Source: Dorea_D hominis (lineage in GTDB: Bacteria > Bacillota > Clostridia > Lachnospirales > Lachnospiraceae). Taken from it: a stretch of 64,000 nt of DNA. The DNA lies in the NCBI RefSeq assembly GCF_014287705.1, contig NZ_JACOOY010000005.1, forward strand, positions 150,642 to 214,641, given 5' to 3'. Position 1 is the stretch's first letter, and each line of letters opens with the position of its first letter. Below, one piece after another: positions 59,362-64,000 of the stretch. Made by a program: the position numbers and the translations under genes. Below the pieces are notes generated by a model that did no database searches, was not told the DNA's origin, and saw only the letters and a list, made by a program, of their open reading frames with translations.

Positions 59362-60891
59362 ATGGGAATCAAGATTGTACTTCTTGTATTATTCTTCGCT
59401 GTGATGGTGGCGGTAGGTGTATACTCAAGAAAGCATGCAACCAGTGTTGACGGATTTGTTCTTGGAGGAAGGTCAGTAGGACCGTGGCTGACTGCTTTCG
59501 CATATGGAACATCCTACTTCTCGGCAGTTGTATTTGTCGGCTATGCAGGACAGTTCGGATGGAAATACGGACTTGCAAGTACATGGATCGGACTTGGCAA
59601 TGCGATTATCGGAAGTTTGCTGGCATGGGTTGTATTGGGAAGACGAACCAAAGTTATGACGCAGCATCTGAATGTCAAGACAATGCCGGATTTCTTCGGA
59701 GAGAGATACGGAAGTAAGGCACTGAAAATTACTGCATCAGCAATCGTATTTATTTTCCTTGTACCGTATACAGCGTCCGTATACAACGGATTATCCAGAC
59801 TGTTCGGAATGGCATTTAACATTCCATATACATACTGCGTTCTCGGAATGGCAGCATTTACAGCAGTGTATGTTATCCTCGGAGGCTATATGGCGACAGC
59901 GATTAACGATTTCATCCAGGGAATCATCATGTTAGGCGGAATTATCGGAGTTATCGGAGCTGTTCTTAGCGGACAGGGAGGGTTTATCCAGGCCATTCGC
60001 AAGATGGCAGAGATTCCAAGTGATGTACCTGTGACGATGGGACAGCCGGGCGCATTTACATCCTTTTTCGGACCGGATCCGCTGAACCTGTTAGGCGTTG
60101 TAATCCTGACATCCCTCGGAACATGGGGACTGCCGCAGATGATCGGTAAATTCTACGCGATCAAAGACGAGAAAGCAATCAATACAGGAACTGTGATATC
60201 TACATTATTTGCAGTTGTGATCTCCGGAGGATGTTATTTCCTCGGAGGATTCGGACGATTATTTGACAATGCATCTATTTACGATGAGGCAGGAAATGTC
60301 GTCTTTGACAGTATCGTTCCTTATATGCTGTCTACGTTACCGGACATCCTGATCGGAATTGTGATCGTACTTGTCTTATCCGCATCCATGTCCACGCTGG
60401 CATCACTCGTACTGACATCCAGTTCTACACTGACACTGGATTTCTTAAAAGACAATGTTATGAAAAATATGAGCGAGAAGAAGCAGGTGCGGACGATGCA
60501 GGTACTGATCGTATTCTTCATCGTGCTTTCCGTAGCAATCGCATTAGATCCACCGACCTTTATCGCACAGCTTATGGGAATTTCCTGGGGCGCACTAGCC
60601 GGAGCATTTCTGGCACCGTTCTTATATGGATTGTATTGGAAACGAGTTTCCAAAGCGGCTGTATGGGCAAGCTTCGTTGCAGGTGTCGGTATTACCGTAT
60701 CGAACATGTTTATCGGCTACATTGCTTCACCAATCAATGCAGGAGCGATCGCGATGATCGCAGGACTTATCATTGTGCCGATAGTGAGCGCATTATCACC
60801 GAAACCGGATATCGGAAAGGTGGATCAGATTTTTGAATGTTACGATGAAAAAGTCGTGATAACGAAAAAACGCTCGTTGGAGGCAAAATAA
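59362..60891 (+). CDS. Sodium:solute symporter (SSS family)
   Basis: 509 residues with about 13 membrane helices. The N-terminal VDGFVLGGRSVGPWLTAF and GTSYFSAVVFVGYAGQFGW are typical of PutP-like carriers, and SSSTLTLDF lies in helix 9. The substrate (proline, pantothenate, a sugar or another) is not readable from sequence. It has its own promoter and terminator. Confidence 0.88.
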   Translation: MGIKIVLLVLFFAVMVAVGVYSRKHATSVDGFVLGGRSVGPWLTAFAYGTSYFSAVVFVGYAGQFGWKYGLASTWIGLGNAIIGSLLAWVVLGRRTKVMTQHLNVKTMPDFFGERYGSKALKITASAIVFIFLVPYTASVYNGLSRLFGMAFNIPYTYCVLGMAAFTAVYVILGGYMATAINDFIQGIIMLGGIIGVIGAVLSGQGGFIQAIRKMAEIPSDVPVTMGQPGAFTSFFGPDPLNLLGVVILTSLGTWGLPQMIGKFYAIKDEKAINTGTVISTLFAVVISGGCYFLGGFGRLFDNASIYDEAGNVVFDSIVPYMLSTLPDILIGIVIVLVLSASMSTLASLVLTSSSTLTLDFLKDNVMKNMSEKKQVRTMQVLIVFFIVLSVAIALDPPTFIAQLMGISWGALAGAFLAPFLYGLYWKRVSKAAVWASFVAGVGITVSNMFIGYIASPINAGAIAMIAGLIIVPIVSALSPKPDIGKVDQIFECYDEKVVITKKRSLEAK

Positions 60892-60924
60892 GACACAATC
60901 TAATACAATAAATTAAAAAACATC

Positions 60925-60958
60925 AAGGGAAGTGATTAAATTTACCACTTCCCTTTTT
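60925..60958 (+). terminator. Terminator of the symporter gene
   Basis: AAGGGAAGTG (60925-60934) pairs with CACTTCCCTT (60946-60955), then TTT. Confidence 0.85.
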
Positions 60959-60967
60959 AATGTAGCT

Positions 60968-60989
60968 GTGTTAGTATAAGTGAGTGTTA
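60968..60989 (+). promoter_or_regulatory. Direct repeat GTGTTA upstream of leuA-araC
   Basis: GTGTTA occurs at 60968-60973 and 60984-60989, 16 bases apart, about 70-85 bases before the fusion gene's ATG. Direct half-sites are common for AraC-type proteins; that this is one is a guess. Confidence 0.25.
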
Positions 60990-61054
60990 AAAATAAACAA
61001 CTAAATTGATGATTATTATTCAATGAGTTTTGTATAGAAGGAGAGGTAATACAC

Positions 61055-63043
61055 ATGAAAAATTATGAAAAATATCAGCGGTCTTATTTTATGCCGCCGG
61101 AGGTCACATACGATTGGGCAAAGAAAGATCACATTGAAAAACCACCGATCTGGTGCAGCGTTGACTTACGTGACGGTAACCAGGCACTGATCGAGCCAAT
61201 GAGTCTGGAAGAGAAGTTAGAGTTCTTTCAGATGCTTGTAGATATCGGATTCAAAGAGATTGAGGTCGGATTCCCGGCAGCATCTGAGACAGAGTACCAG
61301 TTCATGCGCACATTGATCGAGAGAAATATGATTCCGGATGATGTTACCGTACAGGTACTGACACAGGCAAGAGAACATATTATCAAGAGAACATTTGAAG
61401 CAGTTAAAGGTGCTCCACATGCAGTTGTACATCTTTATAATTCTACATCTGTTGCACAGAGAGAACAGGTATTTAAGAAAAGCAAAGAAGAAATTAAGAA
61501 GATTGCAGTAGATGGTGCAGAGTTATTGTTAAAACTGGCAAACGAGACAGATGGTAACTTCACATTCCAGTATAGCCCGGAGAGTTTCCATGGAACAGAA
61601 GTAGATTATGCAGTAGAAGTTTGTAATGCAGTATTGGATGTATGGAAACCTACAGCTGACAACAAAGCGATCATCAATATTCCGACAACCGTAGAGAATG
61701 CGATGCCACATACATTTGCATGTCAGTTAGAGTATGTAAATAAACATTTGAAATACAGAGATGATGTTATTCTTTGCTTACATCCACATAACGACCGTGG
61801 ATGCGGTGTTGCAACAGCAGAGCTTGGAATGTTGGCAGGAGCAGACAGAATCGAAGGAACTTTATTTGGAAATGGAGAGCGTACCGGTAACGTAGATATT
61901 GTAACTATGGGTATGAACATGTACTCACAGGGTGTGGATCCGGGACTGGATTTCTCTAATATGAAAGAGATCCGCGAGACATACGAGAGACTGACAAGAA
62001 TGCACGTTTACGAGCGTCAGCCATATGCCGGAGATCTTGTATTTACAGCATTTTCAGGATCTCACCAGGATGCGATCGCCAAAGGAATGCAGTGCAGAGA
62101 AGAGAGCAAGAGCAATCTGTGGACAGTTCCGTATCTGCCGATCGATCCGAGGGATGTCGGAAGAGAGTACGATTCCGATGTTATCCGTATCAACAGCCAG
62201 TCCGGTAAGGGTGGAGTCAACTACATCCTGAAACAGAGCCACGGCATCAACCTGCCACAGCAGATGCGTGCAGAGGTCGGATACCTTGTAAAAGACGTAT
62301 CCGACAAGGCGCACAAAGAGTTGAGTCCGGAATGGGTATATCAGATCTTCTCTGATAACTACATTAATACAAAACCAGTATTCCATGTAGACGAGTGCCA
62401 TTTCAAACAGACGGATGGAATTACTGCAGAAGTAACGATCAATCACCAGAATGAGAACCGCACGATCACAGCAATGGGTAACGGACGTCTGGACGCTGTC
62501 AGCAACGCACTGAAACAGTATTTCAACGTCAGCTATGAACTGAGCTTCTATGAAGAACATTCTCTGACAAAGGGATCTTCTTCCAAAGCTGTTGCTTATG
62601 TCGGAATCCTCTGCAACGGCAAGCCATTCTGGGGCGTTGGTATCGATGCAGATATCATCAAAGCATCTATCGAAGCGCTGACAGTTGCAGTCAACAAGCT
62701 GGAAGATATTGGGAGCGCCGATACATGCAAAGATGCAAGAATGATCGAGATTATGAATTATATTCAGGCAAATTATATTGATGTGACACTGGATGATCTG
62801 GCAGAGAAATTCTACCTGTCCAAGCCATATATTTCCAAATATATTAAGGAAAAATCCGGCATGACATTTGGCGAACTGGTAAAGAAAATCCGCATGAAAA
62901 AAGCAAAAGCATTACTCAAGAGCAGCAATATGACCGTTGAAAATATTGCACTCACAGTCGGCTATCAGAACGTGGAGCATTTCAACCGTATGTTCAAGAA
63001 AGCTTACAACATGACACCGATTCAGTTCCGCAATCAGAAATAA
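61055..63043 (+). CDS. leuA: 2-isopropylmalate synthase fused to an AraC-family DNA-binding domain
   Basis: 662 residues. Residues about 30-310 are the HMGL catalytic barrel (CSVDLRDGNQALIEPMSLEE, the HPHNDRGCG metal motif, LFGNGERTGNVD), condensing acetyl-CoA with 2-oxoisovalerate. Residues about 430-555 resemble the LeuA C-terminal regulatory domain that senses leucine. Residues 563-662 are a full AraC-type domain with two helix-turn-helices (LDDLAEKFYLSKPYISKYIKE, then ENIALTVGYQNVEHFNRMFK). Normal LeuA of this type ends near 560. The frame is continuous and there is no internal ribosome site at the junction. GGAGAGG precedes the ATG. No other leu genes are near. Confidence 0.9.
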   Translation: MKNYEKYQRSYFMPPEVTYDWAKKDHIEKPPIWCSVDLRDGNQALIEPMSLEEKLEFFQMLVDIGFKEIEVGFPAASETEYQFMRTLIERNMIPDDVTVQVLTQAREHIIKRTFEAVKGAPHAVVHLYNSTSVAQREQVFKKSKEEIKKIAVDGAELLLKLANETDGNFTFQYSPESFHGTEVDYAVEVCNAVLDVWKPTADNKAIINIPTTVENAMPHTFACQLEYVNKHLKYRDDVILCLHPHNDRGCGVATAELGMLAGADRIEGTLFGNGERTGNVDIVTMGMNMYSQGVDPGLDFSNMKEIRETYERLTRMHVYERQPYAGDLVFTAFSGSHQDAIAKGMQCREESKSNLWTVPYLPIDPRDVGREYDSDVIRINSQSGKGGVNYILKQSHGINLPQQMRAEVGYLVKDVSDKAHKELSPEWVYQIFSDNYINTKPVFHVDECHFKQTDGITAEVTINHQNENRTITAMGNGRLDAVSNALKQYFNVSYELSFYEEHSLTKGSSSKAVAYVGILCNGKPFWGVGIDADIIKASIEALTVAVNKLEDIGSADTCKDARMIEIMNYIQANYIDVTLDDLAEKFYLSKPYISKYIKEKSGMTFGELVKKIRMKKAKALLKSSNMTVENIALTVGYQNVEHFNRMFKKAYNMTPIQFRNQK

Positions 63044-63075
63044 TTAAGAAGAGAATAAAATGAGAAAATAAGATG

Positions 63076-63126
63076 AAGCACCGCTTTCAGTTGTTCCGTA
63101 AAAGGACATGGGAGAGGTGCTTTTTA
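63076..63126 (+). terminator. Terminator of the leuA fusion gene
   Basis: AAGCACC (63076-63082) pairs with GGTGCTT (63116-63122), with an inner GTTCC/GGAC stem, then TTTT. Confidence 0.75.
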
Positions 63127-63128
63127 AT

Positions 63129-63171
63129 TGTCATAGTATCCGGAGGAAGCTTCCAGTGGCAGATTCCGTAA
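63129..63171 (+). repeat. Dispersed palindromic element R3, copy B
   Basis: Reads GTCATAGTATCCGGAGGAAG, CTTCCAGTGGCAGATTCC, matching copies A and C, with a GGAAGCTTCC palindrome inside. Confidence 0.6.
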
Positions 63172-63258
63172 GTAAAACTTCCAAATGCAACAAAACTTTG
63201 CTATACTTACAGTAATGATAAGCTTTAATTAAAGAAAGATAATAATATAAACAGCACG

Positions 63259-63308
63259 ACAGCAGGGCGATTTCTGAATACATGAAACAGAATTTCCCTG
63301 CTGTTTTT
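63259..63308 (+). terminator. Terminator-like hairpin without an obvious gene
   Basis: ACAGCAGGG (63259-63267) pairs with CCCTGCTGT (63296-63304), with inner TTTCTG/CAGAAT, then TTTT. It is 220 bases past leuA; between them are only R3 copy B and AT-rich sequence. Confidence 0.7.
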
Positions 63309-63495
63309 AAAAACTTTGAAATTATATGTCACAAAGTGGAGCTGTGGATTGTTACTATATATGTAAGATAAATTATCCGGACGTGGTTGGATGAAAGAAA
63401 AGGGGTGGTAATGCTCGGAACTGAAGCTAGTTTATAAAAGGGATCTCTACAAAATCAGGTAAAAGTGAAACAAAAAATTACAGAAGTATAATTTG
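63309..63495 (+). other. AT-rich gap without a recognised gene
   Basis: No reading frame with a ribosome-binding site or strong hairpin was seen here. It precedes a short frame and the membrane protein gene at the window end. Confidence 0.4.
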
Positions 63496-63603
63496 ATGGG
63501 ATATTCACTTTCATATACCAAAAATGATGATTTCGATAGTGTTGAGGATATTTTGCGTAGAATAACTGCGCATTTTGAGAACGGCTATATTATAAGCAAG
63601 TAA
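63496..63603 (+). CDS. Short frame, possible leader peptide or gene remnant
   Basis: A 35-residue frame, MGYSLSYTKNDDFDSVEDIL..., ends 13 bases before the next ATG. No good ribosome-binding site precedes it. It may be a remnant, a leader peptide or chance. Confidence 0.25.
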   Translation: MGYSLSYTKNDDFDSVEDILRRITAHFENGYIISK

Positions 63604-63616
63604 AGGGGGAAAACAA

Positions 63617-64000
63617 ATGATAGACATCTTACATTCATACCCAACATGGGTAGTAATTATATCCACATACATTATAGTAGATTTATTATATCTATTTATA
63701 TTTAGCGGGTATCTAAAGAAAACGAACGGAACAATTGCTAATAAAAAAATATTTTGGACAAAATGTGTAATTACTAATATATGCTCAGCATTTTTACTCC
63801 CCGTATTAATGTCTTCAGTATACATTTTTGGTTATATTGATATTTTGAATGATAAACTAATGAATCTTTGGTATATAAATATAGAATATCCAATTGAAAG
63901 CTACTACATATATTTCAAAGCTGTTACATTTGTATGGGTTCTTATAGGATTTGTAATTACTATATTTGTTATTTACCGGATTGCCAGACGCTGGATATTT
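63617..64000 (+). CDS. Membrane protein of unknown function (3' end beyond window)
   Basis: The frame is open for 128 codons to the window edge, with AAAGGGGGA before the ATG. Three hydrophobic segments are visible: WVVIISTYIIVDLLYLFIF, CVITNICSAFLLPVLMSSVY and VTFVWVLIGFVITIFVIYRI. The sequence is AT-richer than most of the window, like the patch at 28.0-29.9 kb. Family unknown. Confidence 0.6.
   Translation, partial: MIDILHSYPTWVVIISTYIIVDLLYLFIFSGYLKKTNGTIANKKIFWTKCVITNICSAFLLPVLMSSVYIFGYIDILNDKLMNLWYINIEYPIESYYIYFKAVTFVWVLIGFVITIFVIYRIARRWIF

Noticed and set aside
60959..61054. Leucine T-box or leader peptide before the leuA fusion
   Set aside because: Only 96 bases follow the preceding terminator, with no T-box core and no Leu-rich short frame.
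1..64000. Prophage, plasmid or transposon content
   Set aside because: No integrase, transposase, terminase, relaxase or replication gene was recognised in any frame.

Overview
The window looks like a chromosomal segment of a gut Lachnospiraceae (Clostridia; Dorea, Blautia or Mediterraneibacter-like). This is inferred from gene content and order: a group-B-like [FeFe] hydrogenase, a glycine-riboswitch gcv operon with split gcvPA/gcvPB, fchA plus folD, a Cys/Gly-rich 'HCB 13' type protein, LuxS, Firmicutes-type ribosomal operons, strong Shine-Dalgarno sequences and moderate-to-low GC. I see no rRNA, CRISPR array, transposase, integrase or phage module. Most of the window is ordinary core genome.

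Layout. 0-5.5 kb: end of an unknown gene, asnA, hydrogenase, alaS. 5.5-14.7 kb: a singlet-type glycine riboswitch, then gcvT-gcvH-gcvPA-gcvPB-lplA-lpdA (glycine cleavage plus lipoylation), then fchA-folD (one-carbon folate) from a new promoter. Together these turn glycine into CO2, NH3 and C1-folates. 14.7-21.6 kb: rpsU, argD convergent with maf, a YbaK-type editing protein, a pentapeptide-repeat protein, an ABC-class ATPase, trmO and a GNAT. 21.6-24.6 kb: copper module csoR-copA, with a CopZ-like domain fused to CopA behind an internal Shine-Dalgarno. 24.6-26.1 kb: infC-rpmI-rplT with an L20-type leader and a likely ATT start for infC. 26.1-30.1 kb: pncA-like, luxS, a phosphatase, then a small AT-rich patch of unknown membrane or secreted proteins and a headless reading frame. 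30.1-38.1 kb: ABC-F, patatin, HD hydrolase, a TruA homologue whose catalytic Asp is Glu, thioesterase, small hypotheticals, a J-domain protein and a subtilase. 38.1-47 kb: ylxM-ffh-rpsP-khpA-rimM-trmD-rplS-lepB-rbgA-lepB-lepB-rnhB-yraN-pgeF (SRP, ribosome maturation, signal peptidases). 47-63 kb: mscS, tRNA-Thr(CGU), an ABC importer pair lacking a binding protein, queH, argH, asd, ppk1, topB, a beta-helix protein, mgsA, a sodium symporter and a leuA-type gene fused to an AraC-family DNA-binding domain. The window ends inside an AT-rich membrane protein gene.

Most notable: (i) a 662-residue LeuA-AraC fusion that joins a leucine-pathway enzyme to two helix-turn-helix motifs; (ii) CopA carrying a complete 69-residue CopZ with its own ribosome-binding site; (iii) a TruA homologue with Glu at the catalytic Asp position; (iv) three families of short dispersed intergenic elements with hairpins, two showing compensatory base changes between copies, one copy lying inside a reading frame; (v) a 59-bp tandem repeat upstream of a patatin gene. 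All calls come from reading the sequence; no database search was run.
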